Origin: UBA5066 sp048500275 | GTDB taxonomy: Bacteria; Acidobacteriota; Thermoanaerobaculia; UBA5066 | Direction of reading: 5' to 3' | Assembly (NCBI GenBank): GCA_048500275.1 | Contig: JASNYI010000001.1 | Span: forward strand, 1,736,001-1,800,000 | Length of the DNA stretch: 64,000 bases | Part shown: one piece after another, positions 1 through 8,253 of the stretch | Numbering within the stretch: position 1 is the stretch's first letter | Layout: each line of letters opens with the position of its first letter | Position numbers and translations under genes: made by a program | The notes under the pieces: generated by a model | What the model saw: only the letters and a program-made list of their open reading frames with translations | Databases searched by the model: none | Told to the model about the DNA's origin: nothing

Positions 1-224
1 TTGACGGCCGAGACGCGGACGTGGGGGCTTTCCCACGTGACGACCCGGACCGGGCCGTTCACGTTCTGGAGCCTGAGGCGGTCGATTCCCGCGCCGTCGT
101 ACGTCTTTTCGAACTTCTCCTCGCGCTCCTCGCCGGCCCACGCCGGACCCGGGAAGGCGAGCGCGAAAAGGGCGAGCAGGGCGGCGGGACCGAGGAGGCG
201 GGAAGCTCGGCGGGAGCGGGCCAT
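1..224 (-). CDS. Secreted protein, N-terminal part only (possibly DUF4097-like)
   Basis: The reading frame runs off the window edge, leaving about 74 residues. It starts at ATG 224 behind a good GGAGG ribosome site. Residues 1-30 form a signal peptide: Arg-rich start, hydrophobic Leu/Ala core, and an Ala-Trp-Ala-Gly cleavage region. The mature start (FEKTYDGAGIDRLRLQNVNG) resembles the first beta-strands of DUF4097-type putative adhesins, which open with a short strand about 'N-x-N-G-x-V'. The family assignment is inference from this short stretch; export is well supported. The gene continues to the left of the window. Confidence 0.6.
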   Translation of the reverse strand, partial: MARSRRASRLLGPAALLALFALAFPGPAWAGEEREEKFEKTYDGAGIDRLRLQNVNGPVRVVTWESPHVRVSAV

Positions 225-277
225 GGGTGACCTCCACCAGCAGAAACGGAAGGGACGGCCGGAAAGTTTCGGGACCG

Positions 278-784
278 TCAGGATTCGGAGACCGTCGTGC
301 CGGAAAGACGGTCCCCGAGGCGCCGGGAGTCGGGCCGATTCAAGACCGCCAACGCCTCGAGGAGGTTCAGGCCCGGGACGAGGAGGGGAAGGTTCCTGAG
401 GATCGAGGCGATCGGCCCCACCGGCTGTCCGGTCCTGCTCTCGACCGAGAGCCCGAGGAGGGCCTTTCCCGGGCTCGCCCCGGTCGTGTCTCGGAGGAGG
501 AAGAGCGTCACGAAGAGGATCTGGGCTGCCCGGAAGACCCTCGGAAGGCCGGCCGGGGGCTCTGCCGCGACGAGGACGACGAGGAAGACGACGACGGTCG
601 CCAGGAGGAGGGCCCCCCCGGCGAGGCAGATCAGGTCGATGCCGAACGCGGCGGCCCGGAGCCACAGGCGTTCCGACGGGACGAGGGTCGGCGCCTTCCC
701 GCGGCCCGTCCCGTAGGATGGGCGGGCGTGACCGCCGCCGCCGCCCTGCTGGCCCTCCGGCTCCGGCCGAAGGCCGAGCTCCAC
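278..784 (-). CDS. RDD family membrane protein
   Basis: Probable integral membrane protein of the RDD family, whose roles are mostly unknown (some act as Na+/H+ antiporters or assembly factors). It has a charged, arginine-containing start (ERLWLRAAAFGIDLICLAGG), two long hydrophobic segments, then the typical 'TxGxSPGKALLGLSVE' loop, a third hydrophobic segment and the closing 'RRLGDRLSGT' (the RDD signature Arg and Asp residues). The C-terminus is clear. The start is not: no ATG, GTG or TTG lies between the domain and the neighbouring adenosine deaminase, so the nearest in-frame GTG (784) would overlap that divergent gene by 57 bp. The real start may be a rarer codon near 685-700. Confidence 0.7.
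   Translation of the reverse strand: MELGLRPEPEGQQGGGGGHARPSYGTGRGKAPTLVPSERLWLRAAAFGIDLICLAGGALLLATVVVFLVVLVAAEPPAGLPRVFRAAQILFVTLFLLRDTTGASPGKALLGLSVESRTGQPVGPIASILRNLPLLVPGLNLLEALAVLNRPDSRRLGDRLSGTTVSES
714..719 (+). promoter_or_regulatory. -10-like TAGGAT, probable leaderless start of adenosine deaminase
   Basis: TAGGAT lies 8 bases before the GTG at 728 with no purine-rich ribosome site between. The spacing fits a transcript starting at or next to the start codon. The same layout recurs at several other transcript-leading genes in the window. Confidence 0.45.
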
Positions 785-1729
785 CTCCACCTCGAGGGGT
801 CCGTTCGCCCCGCGACCCTCGTCCGCCTCGCGCGGGCCCGCGGGTCCTCCCTCTTCCCCGACGCCGCGTCCGTCCGCGCCCGCCGGCCCTTCGACGGGCT
901 CCCGGGTTTCCTCTCGCTCTACCGGGACGTCTGCCGTCTCCTCGGCGGCCCGGCGGACTTCGCTCTCCTCGCCAGGGACCTCACCTCGCGCCTCAGGCGC
1001 GAGCGGATCGCCTACGCGGAGGTGTACGTCTCTCCCGCGATCGTCGAGCGGCTCGGGTTCGAGTGGCCCGCCGTGCGCGACGCCGTCGAAGCCGTCTTCG
1101 CGGAGCACGAACGCGGCGGCCACGGCCGGGTCCGCGTCCTCCTGGACGCCGTCCGTCAGTTCGGGCCCGACGCGGCCCACCGCGTCCTCGACCTCCACCT
1201 CCGTCACCCCTGGCCGCGCGTCATCGGCTTCGGGCTGGGCGGGGACGAGCTGGCCCTTCCCGCGCGGGACTTCGCCCCTCTCTACCGGCGCCTGCCGCTC
1301 CTCGGGCTCGCGCCGGTGGTCCACGCCGGCGAGGCCGGAGGCGCCGACTCCGTCGCCGAAGCCCTCCGGTGGCTGAAGCCGCGAAGGATCGCCCACGGCG
1401 TCGGCGCCTCCTCCGACCCGGCCCTCGTCCGCCGCCTCGCCCGCTCCGGCGTGGCGCTCGACGTCTGCCTCACGTCGAACGACGCCACCGGCGCCGTCCC
1501 GCTCGCCCGGAGCCCGGCCCTCGCCCTCCTCCGGGCGGGGGTGGCGGTCACCCTCTCGACCGACGACCCCGGCCTCTTCGGGACCACGCTCCTCGCGGAG
1601 TTCCGCAAGCTGGCCCGGCTCGGGGCGACGCCCCGGGAGATCGCTGCCGTGGCCCGCAACGGCTTTAGGGCGGCGTTTGCGCCCCCCCGCCGCCATCAGC
1701 CCCCCGTTTCCGAGACGACGCGCTCGTAG
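728..1729 (+). CDS. Adenosine deaminase family protein
   Basis: Metal-dependent amidohydrolase of the adenosine/adenine deaminase family (about 333 residues, normal length), cytosolic purine salvage. Seen motifs: HLHLEGS near residue 20 (two zinc-binding His), VVHAGEAGG (zinc His and catalytic Glu), RIAHG (catalytic His region), CLTSN, and STDDPGLFGTTL with the zinc-binding and catalytic Asp pair. The GTG at 728 is chosen because the conserved domain begins within 20 residues of it. Whether the substrate is adenosine, adenine or a modified purine cannot be read from sequence. The 3' end overlaps the convergent bshA gene by 34 bp. Confidence 0.9.
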   Translation: MTAAAALLALRLRPKAELHLHLEGSVRPATLVRLARARGSSLFPDAASVRARRPFDGLPGFLSLYRDVCRLLGGPADFALLARDLTSRLRRERIAYAEVYVSPAIVERLGFEWPAVRDAVEAVFAEHERGGHGRVRVLLDAVRQFGPDAAHRVLDLHLRHPWPRVIGFGLGGDELALPARDFAPLYRRLPLLGLAPVVHAGEAGGADSVAEALRWLKPRRIAHGVGASSDPALVRRLARSGVALDVCLTSNDATGAVPLARSPALALLRAGVAVTLSTDDPGLFGTTLLAEFRKLARLGATPREIAAVARNGFRAAFAPPRRHQPPVSETTRS

Positions 1730-2826
1730 AGAGCGAGATAAAGGGCGACGATTGCGTCGGCGTCGAAGAGGGCGACCGCGCGAGACCGCGCGGCGCGAGA
1801 GGTCCCGGCGAAGACCGCGTCGTCCTCGAGGAGCCTCACCCCGTCCGCAGCGAGCCCGTCGACGTCCCCCACCTCCCGCAGGAAGCCGGTCCGCCCGCTC
1901 TCGACGACCTCGGGAAGCCCGCCCGCGCGATAGCCCAGGACCGGGACGCCGCAGGCCTGCGCCTCGAGCGCGGAGAGGCCGAACGACTCCATGTCGGTCG
2001 TCAGGACGTAGAGGTCGGCCGCCGGCATCACCTCCTCGACCGCGGGGGTGTTGCCGAGGAAGTGGACGAGGCCGGCGATTCCCTTCTCCCGGCAGAGCGC
2101 CTCGGCCGCCGGCCGGTCGGGGCCGTCGCCGATCATCAGGAGCCGGGCCGGGACCTTCCGGCGCAGCCGGTCGAAGACCTCGATGACGTCGAGGACCCGC
2201 TTGACCGGCCTGAAGTTCGAGACGTGCAGGACGAGCCGCTCCCCGCCCTTCGCAAAGCAGGTCGCCCCCTTCCGCCCGTCGTCGGGCCGCCACCTGTCGG
2301 GGTCGACGAAGTTCGGGACGACGTGGATCTCCTTGGCCGGAGAGAAGACCTCGCGCGTCACCCGGGCCAGGTACTCGGAGACGGCCGTCACGGCGTCGGA
2401 GCGCTCGATGCCGAAGCGGGTGATCGGGAGATACGAGCGGTCCTGGCCGACGATCGTCACGTCGGTCCCGTGAAGCGTCGTGACGACCGCGAGGCGCCGC
2501 GGCAGGAGCATCTCGCGGGCGAGGTGGGCCGAGATCGCGTGAGGGAGCGCGTAGTGGGCGTGGAGGACGTCGAGCCCCTCGTGGAGGGCGACGTCGACGA
2601 TGCGCGTGGCGAGGGCGAGGTCGTACGGCGGGTAGTTGAAGAGCGGGTAGGTCGGGACCGAGACCTCGTGGTACGAGACCCTCTCGGCGAAAAGGTTCAG
2701 GCGCGACGGAAGGGCGTAGCTGATGAAGTGGACGTCGTGCCCGCGCAGGGCCAGCTCGTGCCCGAGCTCCGTCGCCACGACGCCCGAGCCGCCGAACGTC
2801 GGGTAGCAGGCGATGCCGATCTTCAC
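1696..2826 (-). CDS. bshA: N-acetyl-alpha-D-glucosaminyl L-malate synthase BshA
   Basis: GT4-family glycosyltransferase, first step of bacillithiol synthesis: UDP-GlcNAc + L-malate to GlcNAc-malate. 376 residues, normal length. Family hallmarks are the N-terminal MKIGIACYPTFGGSGVVATE glycine loop, the 'HGTDVT' segment, 'VPNFVDPDRW' and the C-terminal donor-site 'ESFGLSALEAQACGVPVLGYRAGGLPE' region (E-x7-E motif). Start is GTG 2826, only 3 bp after the bshB stop, so it is the last gene of the four-gene bsh operon. Its 3' end overlaps adenosine deaminase on the other strand. Confidence 0.95.
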   Translation of the reverse strand: MKIGIACYPTFGGSGVVATELGHELALRGHDVHFISYALPSRLNLFAERVSYHEVSVPTYPLFNYPPYDLALATRIVDVALHEGLDVLHAHYALPHAISAHLAREMLLPRRLAVVTTLHGTDVTIVGQDRSYLPITRFGIERSDAVTAVSEYLARVTREVFSPAKEIHVVPNFVDPDRWRPDDGRKGATCFAKGGERLVLHVSNFRPVKRVLDVIEVFDRLRRKVPARLLMIGDGPDRPAAEALCREKGIAGLVHFLGNTPAVEEVMPAADLYVLTTDMESFGLSALEAQACGVPVLGYRAGGLPEVVESGRTGFLREVGDVDGLAADGVRLLEDDAVFAGTSRAARSRAVALFDADAIVALYLALYERVVSETGG

Positions 2827-2829
2827 CGG

Positions 2830-3564
2830 TCAGTACCCCGGCTCGAACCCGTCGAAGGCCGCGACGGGGTCGGCGAGGAGCGGCGGCCGCGGCGAGACGA
2901 ACCCTTCCGCGGCGCCGACGTTCGCGAGGCGCCCGAAGGCGCGCGCCCTCGCCGTGACCCCCTCGAGGAACTCGGGCGAGGAGATGAACGTCGCGGGCTC
3001 CGTCGACGAGGGGTCGAAGAACTGGCTCCGGAAGGCGCGCACCGCCTCGAGCTTCGTCTCGAGCGCCTCCGTCACGTCGACGAGGAACGTCGGCTCGGCG
3101 AGGAAGGTCGAGGGGTAGTAGACGACCTGCTGCGGCCGGTGCGGCGGGCGCCCCGTCGCGAGGGAGCGCAGGCCCGAGTAGAAGGCCGCGTCCGTCACGA
3201 GGCGGCCCGCGCGCGCGTGGTCGGGATGGCGGTCGGCCGGGAGCGGGGCGAAGACGAGGCGCGGGCGGCGGCGTCGCAGGACCTCGATGACCTCGAGCTC
3301 CGCGGCGCGGTCGGTGCGCAGGTTCCCGTCGCCGAGGTCGAGGCCGTCGCGAAAGAGCGCCCCGAGGATTCGCGCCGCACCGGCCGCTTCCGTCGCGCGC
3401 GTCTCGGGCGTCCCCCGAGTCCCCGCTTCGCCGCGCGTCAGGTCGAGGATGCCGACGCTCCGCCCCCGTCGGGCGAGGCGGGCGAGCGTCCCTCCGCAGC
3501 CCAGCTCGACGTCGTCGGGGTGCGCCCCGACCGCCAGGATCTCGACGGTTTCCCTGTCGTTCAC
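2830..3564 (-). CDS. bshB1: Bacillithiol biosynthesis deacetylase BshB (BshB1 type)
   Basis: LmbE/PIG-L-type zinc deacetylase, 244 residues, second step of bacillithiol synthesis: removes acetate from GlcNAc-malate to give GlcN-malate. The metal motif AVGAHPDDVELGCGGTL stands at residues 9-25 (His-Pro-Asp-Asp), followed by 'LTRGEAGTRGT' and 'RHPDHARAG' with further zinc/catalytic residues. The length and the 'FLVDVTEALETKLEAVRAFRSQF' region match BshB1 proteins. GTG 3564 overlaps the bshC stop in a GTGA, so translation is probably coupled. Confidence 0.93.
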   Translation of the reverse strand: MNDRETVEILAVGAHPDDVELGCGGTLARLARRGRSVGILDLTRGEAGTRGTPETRATEAAGAARILGALFRDGLDLGDGNLRTDRAAELEVIEVLRRRRPRLVFAPLPADRHPDHARAGRLVTDAAFYSGLRSLATGRPPHRPQQVVYYPSTFLAEPTFLVDVTEALETKLEAVRAFRSQFFDPSSTEPATFISSPEFLEGVTARARAFGRLANVGAAEGFVSPRPPLLADPVAAFDGFEPGY

Positions 3565-5123
3565 AGCGCGATCTCCTGCAGCCCCGCGACGTCCCAGCGG
3601 AGCTGCTCCTTCAGCGGGCCGACGAGCCCCGCCCGCCCGTGGCGGAGGAGCCAGGGCAGGGGCCCGTAGACCCTCTCGGCCGGCCGGCCTCCCGGCGCGA
3701 GGGCGGCGGCGAGGCGGCGAATCTGGCGGGCCTCGGCCTCGTTCGCGCGCCCCGCAGCCGCGCGGGTCCGTTCGATCAGCTTGTCGAGGGCGAACCGGAC
3801 GTTCTCCCTCGTCGACTCCAGCGGCTTGCCGAGCCCCGCCTCGACGCCCGCCAGGCGCGGCCCGAGGTCCGCGAGGCCGGCCAGCGCGGCGTCCCGGAGG
3901 CCCGCGAGGTCGTGGAGGAGTGCCCCCTCCCGGGCCGCGCCGCGGGCGGCGAGGAGGGCGTCGGTTCCGGCGAAGAGGTCCCCGAGCCCCAGGCCGAGCT
4001 TCTCCAGTGCGCGCCGGTCCGGGGCGGTGAGGGGCGCGGCCATCGGCCGCGGGACCAGGACGGGCGGGACGATCCCGGCCCAGTCGAAGAGCGGGAGCAT
4101 CTGCGCCCAGTAGGCGAGCTCCGCCGGGCCGAGGACCGTCGCGGCAACCGGGTAGAGGAGCGAGGCGGCCAGGGGGCGGGAGAGAGCCGCGAAGGAAGGC
4201 AGCCACTCCCTCGTCTCGAACCGGGCGACGACGTCGTCGGGCGTGAAGCGCTCTCCCTCGCGCCCCTTCAGCTCGAGGGCGCCGTCTCGCTCCCTGAGGA
4301 GCAGTCGCTCCCCTCCCACGAGGGCGAAGAGGGGGAGGGCGCCGGGCTCCGAGACGACCTGGAGCGGGTGGCCGGCGGCGGCGAGCGCCGCGGCGCGGGC
4401 TTCGAAGACGTGACGCACGTCCGCCCTCTCCCGCACGAGGCGGCAGGCGAGCGGCACGAGAGCGGGCTTCTCCTCTCGGCGCGCCGCGTCCGCGAAGAGG
4501 AGCGCCGGCTCGGAGAGGAGCCACGAAAGCGACGCGACGAAGGCGTCGCGGTAGGTCGCCCCCGCATGGGCGGCGGCGAACGCCCCGAGGCTCTCTTCGT
4601 CCGCGAGCGCCCCGGCCTCCGCGCGCGCCTTCTCGAGGATCGCCGCCACGTCGACTTCGATCGGCAGGCCGCCCACCGGCTTGCGGTTCCGTGAGAAAGG
4701 CTCGGGGTCCGGTCCCGCCTCGACGGCGCCGTCGGGGCCGGGGAGAGGAACGCGCGTCACCTCGACGAGGTCGTGGTCCTCGGTGGCGCACCAGAAGACC
4801 GGGGAGAGCGCCGTTCCCGCCGTCGAGAGCTCGTCGGCGATCTTCACGGCGGAGAGCGCCTTCACCGCCGTCAGGAGCGGCCCCGTCAGGAGGCCCGCCT
4901 GCTGCCCCGTGAGGACCCCGGCTCGGTGGCCCCGGGCGAGGGGCGCGAGGGCCGGGTCGGCGCCTTCTCGCGGGCGGAAGGCGGCGAGGGCCGCTGCCGC
5001 ACGGGCCGCGATCGCCGCGGCCGTCGCCCGCTCGCCGAGAAACGCGGACACGTCGGGCTCGCCCGTCGCGTGGCCGAGCGCGAGCCGGGGAATGCCCGGG
5101 ACCTGGCCGAGCGGGACGGTCAA
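3561..5123 (-). CDS. bshC: Bacillithiol biosynthesis cysteine-adding enzyme BshC
   Basis: Last step of bacillithiol synthesis: adds L-cysteine to GlcN-malate. 520 residues, close to the usual 530-540. Diagnostic segments: 'GVLTGQQAGLLTGPLLTAVKALSAVKIA', 'PVFWCATEDHDLVEV' and the C-terminal 'KEQLRWDVAGLQEI', plus a long alpha-helical coiled-coil-like stretch before it. The start is TTG 5123, which overlaps the stop of the upstream methyltransferase as TTGA; upstream in-frame sequence lies inside that gene. The order methyltransferase-bshC-bshB-bshA suggests one transcript. Confidence 0.93.
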   Translation of the reverse strand: MTVPLGQVPGIPRLALGHATGEPDVSAFLGERATAAAIAARAAAALAAFRPREGADPALAPLARGHRAGVLTGQQAGLLTGPLLTAVKALSAVKIADELSTAGTALSPVFWCATEDHDLVEVTRVPLPGPDGAVEAGPDPEPFSRNRKPVGGLPIEVDVAAILEKARAEAGALADEESLGAFAAAHAGATYRDAFVASLSWLLSEPALLFADAARREEKPALVPLACRLVRERADVRHVFEARAAALAAAGHPLQVVSEPGALPLFALVGGERLLLRERDGALELKGREGERFTPDDVVARFETREWLPSFAALSRPLAASLLYPVAATVLGPAELAYWAQMLPLFDWAGIVPPVLVPRPMAAPLTAPDRRALEKLGLGLGDLFAGTDALLAARGAAREGALLHDLAGLRDAALAGLADLGPRLAGVEAGLGKPLESTRENVRFALDKLIERTRAAAGRANEAEARQIRRLAAALAPGGRPAERVYGPLPWLLRHGRAGLVGPLKEQLRWDVAGLQEIAL

Positions 5124-5893
5124 CGGTCGCCTCCCGTCACGGCGAGGAGGATGAGGCGCGGCGAACGGACCGGGTCGAAGGGGGTGCCGTCGAAGTCCCC
5201 GAAGGCGGCCCGCACCTCGAAACCCGCGACCCGGTGGAGCGCCTCGAGCTCGGCCCGCAGGTAGACGCGGACGCGCTCGCGGAACGTGCGCGCGCCCGTC
5301 CCGTGCCCCATGGTGATCTCCTTCTCGATCCGGCGGGTCGCCGTGTCGTAGCGGCGCCGGATGGAGACCCGCTCGCCAGCGACGGTCTTTTCCTCGTTCG
5401 GGACGAGGGTCGCGAGGACGCGGGCGGCGTTGAAGACGTCGGAGAGGAAGGCGCCGCCGGGCGCGAGGACGCGGCCGATCTCCCCGATCACGCGGACGTC
5501 GTCGCCGGGATCGTCGAAGTAGCCGAACGAGGTGAAGAAGTTGACGACGGCGCCGAAGGCGCCGTCCGCGAACGGAAGCCGCCTCATGTCGGCGCGGACG
5601 AACGCCGGCGCCGGGTCGGCCCGGCGCGCGCGGGCGCGGGCGAGGAGCGGGACCGAGAGGTCGACGCCGATGACGGGCGAAGCGCCGCGGGAGAGGACGA
5701 CGGCATGCCGGCCGGTGCCGCAGGCGAGGTCGAGGATCCCGCCACGGCCCCTCGAAGCGTACGGGGCCACGCACCCCAGGACGAATTCGGCCTGCCTTGC
5801 CGCCTCGAGGTCGTCACGGTCCGGGTAGAGGGCGAGGTACTCCTCTCCGAACCAGCTCGCGTACCAGGGATCTCGCTCGATCTCGACCTTCAA
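5120..5893 (-). CDS. SAM-dependent methyltransferase at head of the bacillithiol operon
   Basis: Class I methyltransferase of 257 residues with SAM-binding motif I 'GILDLACGTGRHAVVLSRGA' (about residues 52-71), acidic motif 'VIGVDLS', and 'FGAVVNFFTSFGYFDDPGDDVRVIGEIGRVLAPGG' for motifs II/III. It is the first gene of the bsh operon, coupled to bshC by a TTGA overlap. In Chlorobi a SAM-dependent methyltransferase turns bacillithiol into N-methyl-bacillithiol (established knowledge; I recall the name NmbA). A role in modifying bacillithiol here is inference from position. The start is TTG 5893 with no ribosome site; a -10-like TATCAT lies 8 bases before it. Confidence 0.8.
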   Translation of the reverse strand: MKVEIERDPWYASWFGEEYLALYPDRDDLEAARQAEFVLGCVAPYASRGRGGILDLACGTGRHAVVLSRGASPVIGVDLSVPLLARARARRADPAPAFVRADMRRLPFADGAFGAVVNFFTSFGYFDDPGDDVRVIGEIGRVLAPGGAFLSDVFNAARVLATLVPNEEKTVAGERVSIRRRYDTATRRIEKEITMGHGTGARTFRERVRVYLRAELEALHRVAGFEVRAAFGDFDGTPFDPVRSPRLILLAVTGGDR

Positions 5894-5901
5894 ACGAAGG
5901 G

Positions 5902-5907
5902 ATGATA
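5902..5907 (-). promoter_or_regulatory. -10-like TATCAT before the bsh operon
   Basis: TATCAT on the minus strand ends 8 bases before the TTG start of the methyltransferase. No convincing -35 is seen. It fits a leaderless or near-leaderless transcript for the whole bacillithiol operon. Confidence 0.4.
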
Positions 5908-5939
5908 CGGGTTCGCCCCCGGGTCGGATCGCCGTCGGC

Positions 5940-6200
5940 TCAGAATCCCCAGAGCGCCAGCTCGTCGATGAGCGTCGCGAGGCTGGGGTGCTTCACCAGC
6001 TCCTCGTAGAGCCAGCCGTGCCTCTCCTTCACCGCGGCGAGCTCGTCGCGCGCGCGGCCGGCGTCGCCGTCGACCGCCGCCTCCCGGAGCCTCTCGACGG
6101 CCGCCCGCTCGTCCGCGCCGAGCCGGTCGTCGAGGTCGCGGCGGACCGCGTCGAACGCCTCGCGGACCTGGCCTTCCTTCTCGTTCTTCTCGTCGGTCAC
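5940..6200 (-). CDS. Small acidic helical protein after atpC, unknown function
   Basis: 86 residues, highly charged (many Glu, Asp, Arg, Lys), predicted all-helical, with no Cys and no signal peptide or membrane segment. It begins with GTG 6200 five bases from the atpC stop and is co-directional with the ATP synthase genes, so it is probably the last cistron of that operon. The heptad-like pattern of Leu/Val/Ala around residues 20-60 suggests a short coiled coil. I do not recognise a family. Confidence 0.7.
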   Translation of the reverse strand: MTDEKNEKEGQVREAFDAVRRDLDDRLGADERAAVERLREAAVDGDAGRARDELAAVKERHGWLYEELVKHPSLATLIDELALWGF

Positions 6201-6204
6201 GGCG

Positions 6205-6618
6205 TCAGCGCCCCTCGGCGACGGCGATCTTCGCCTCGGCGAAGGCGAGGTCGTCGTTGACGGCGTCGAGCTGCTCCTGCCCGACGACGGCGAGCCTGCG
6301 GACGTCGCCCGCGCTCCTCGTCTCCTTCGCTTCCGCGACGTCGATCGTCTCCTTCTCGGCCGCCACGTCGGCCAGGACGCGGACCGCGTCGCCCGCCACC
6401 TCGACGAAGCCGCCCCGGACGGCGACGGCGGTCTTCCGGCCGCCGTCGACGAAGACGACCCGCCCGACGCCGAGGAGCGCGACGAGCGGCGTGTGGCCCG
6501 GCAGGATCCCGAGCTCGCCCACCTCGCCCGGGAGCGACACCGCGTCGCACGCCGCGCGCTCCACGACGGAACGCTCCGGCGTCACGACCGTCAGCGTGAG
6601 ACGACCCGGCGCCGACAC
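6205..6618 (-). CDS. atpC: F1F0 ATP synthase epsilon subunit
   Basis: 137 residues, full length. The N-terminal beta-sandwich shows the family signature 'LTLTVVTPERSVVERAACDAVSLPGEVGELGILPGHTPLVALLGVG', and the C-terminal part is a helical hairpin (residues about 90-137) that can regulate rotation. It connects the gamma subunit to the c-ring. GTG 6618 lies 4 bp after the atpD stop, giving the usual atpD-atpC order. Confidence 0.95.
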   Translation of the reverse strand: MSAPGRLTLTVVTPERSVVERAACDAVSLPGEVGELGILPGHTPLVALLGVGRVVFVDGGRKTAVAVRGGFVEVAGDAVRVLADVAAEKETIDVAEAKETRSAGDVRRLAVVGQEQLDAVNDDLAFAEAKIAVAEGR

Positions 6619-6622
6619 GGCC

Positions 6623-8068
6623 TCAGGCCTCGCCCGCCTTCTTCATCCTCTCGTAACGCTCGAGGACGTCCTCGATCGTCCCCTGCAGGAGGAACGCCTG
6701 CTCGGGCACCTCGTCGTGCTTGCCCTCGACGATCTCCTTGAACGAGCGGATGGTGTCGGCGATCTTCACGAACTTGCCCGGGATGCCGGTGAACTGCTCG
6801 GCGACGTGGAACGGCTGGGAGAGGAAGCGCTGGATCTTGCGGGCCCGGGCGACGACGAGCTTGTCGTCCTCGGAGAGCTCGTCGATGCCGAGGATCGCGA
6901 TGATGTCCTGCAGGTCCTTGTACTTCTGGAGGATCTGCTGGACCTGCCGCGCGACGGCGTAGTGCTCCTCGCCGACGACCATCGGGGAGAGGATCTTCGA
7001 CGTGGAGGCGAGCGGGTCGACCGCAGGGTAGATGCCGAGCTCGGCGATCTGCCGCGAGAGGACCGTCGTCGCGTCGAGGTGGGCGAACGCCGTGGCGGGC
7101 GCCGGGTCGGTCAGGTCGTCGGCCGGGACGTAGATCGCCTGGACCGACGTGATCGAGCCCTTCTTCGTCGAGGTGATCCGCTCCTGCAGCTCGCCCATCT
7201 CGGTCGCGAGGTTCGGCTGGTAGCCGACGGCCGACGGCATGCGGCCGAGGAGGGCCGAGACCTCCGAGCCTGCCTGGGTGAAGCGGAAGATGTTGTCGAT
7301 GAAGAGAAGGACGTCCTTCCCCTCGGTGTCGCGGAACCACTCGGCGACCGTCAGGCCCGTCAGGCCGACGCGCAGGCGGGCGCCCGGGGGCTCGGTCATC
7401 TGGCCGTAGATGAGCGAGGCCTTCGACTTTCTCCAGTCGTTCGGGTCGATGACGCCCGACTCGGTCATCTCGAGCCAGAGGTCGTTCCCCTCGCGGGTCC
7501 GCTCGCCGACGCCCGCGAAGACCGAGTAGCCGCCGGCGGCCTTCGCGACGTTGTTGATCAGCTCCATGATGAGGACGGTCTTCCCGACGCCCGCACCGCC
7601 GAAGAGGCCCGTCTTGCCCCCCTTCGTGTACGGCTCGAGGAGGTCGATGACCTTGATCCCCGTCTCGAACATCTCGACGGAAGTCGTCTGCTCGTCGTAG
7701 GCGGGGGCGTGGCGGTGGATCGGCCAGCGCTCCTTCGTGTTCACGGGCCCGAGGCCGTCGACCGGCTCGCCGATGACGTTCAGGATCCGCCCGAGGGTCT
7801 CGGGGCCGACCGGGACCGAGATCGGCGCGCCGAGGTCGACGGCCTTCATCCCCCGGACGAGGCCGTCCGCCGGCTTCATCGAGATGCAGCGGACCCGGTT
7901 CTCTCCGAGGTGCTGGGCCACCTCGGTCATCAGGTCGATCGGGATCGTGGAGAGGCCGTCCGGGTCGGTGATGTGGACGGCGTTCAGGATGGACGGCAGG
8001 TGCCCGCCCGGGAACTCCACGTCGACGGTGGCGCCGATGACCTGGACGACTTTGCCTTCGATGGCCAT
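6623..8068 (-). CDS. atpD: F1F0 ATP synthase beta subunit
   Basis: Catalytic subunit, 481 residues. Walker A 'GGAGVGKT' stands near residue 157, Walker B is 'VLLFIDNIFRFTQAGSEVSALLGR', and the ATP-synthase alpha/beta signature is 'PAVDPLASTSK'. The DELSEDD-type loop appears as 'IDELSEDDKL', a hallmark of beta subunits that contacts gamma/epsilon. ATG 8068 is preceded by 'gaggtagaac'. Unusually, a 185-bp spacer separates it from atpG, while the other genes of the operon abut. Confidence 0.98.
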   Translation of the reverse strand: MAIEGKVVQVIGATVDVEFPGGHLPSILNAVHITDPDGLSTIPIDLMTEVAQHLGENRVRCISMKPADGLVRGMKAVDLGAPISVPVGPETLGRILNVIGEPVDGLGPVNTKERWPIHRHAPAYDEQTTSVEMFETGIKVIDLLEPYTKGGKTGLFGGAGVGKTVLIMELINNVAKAAGGYSVFAGVGERTREGNDLWLEMTESGVIDPNDWRKSKASLIYGQMTEPPGARLRVGLTGLTVAEWFRDTEGKDVLLFIDNIFRFTQAGSEVSALLGRMPSAVGYQPNLATEMGELQERITSTKKGSITSVQAIYVPADDLTDPAPATAFAHLDATTVLSRQIAELGIYPAVDPLASTSKILSPMVVGEEHYAVARQVQQILQKYKDLQDIIAILGIDELSEDDKLVVARARKIQRFLSQPFHVAEQFTGIPGKFVKIADTIRSFKEIVEGKHDEVPEQAFLLQGTIEDVLERYERMKKAGEA

Positions 8069-8253
8069 GTTCTACCTCTGTGGCCGGCGGGGCCGGGAGC
8101 ACTCGTGGGACGGGGAGACGGGGCGGTTTGAGCCTGTCTGGGCGGCCGTGGAGGGGGTCCGGGGGGACCGATGGGGACGACCGAGGGGCGTTCCCATCGA
8201 AGGTGTAGCTGATCCCGGGCCCGGGTTCCCCCGGATCATTCCGGGGCGGGCCG
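8069..8253 (-). other. Long spacer between atpG and atpD with inverted repeats
   Basis: 185 bp without a credible gene inside an otherwise tight operon. On the minus strand it holds a 12-bp palindrome (alternating CCC/GGG triplets, 8214-8225) and a hairpin whose arms are near 8170-8178 and 8192-8200 (about 8 of 9 pairs). Such structures could attenuate transcription or set the excess of beta over other subunits by mRNA processing. No clear promoter is visible. Function is inference. Confidence 0.4.
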
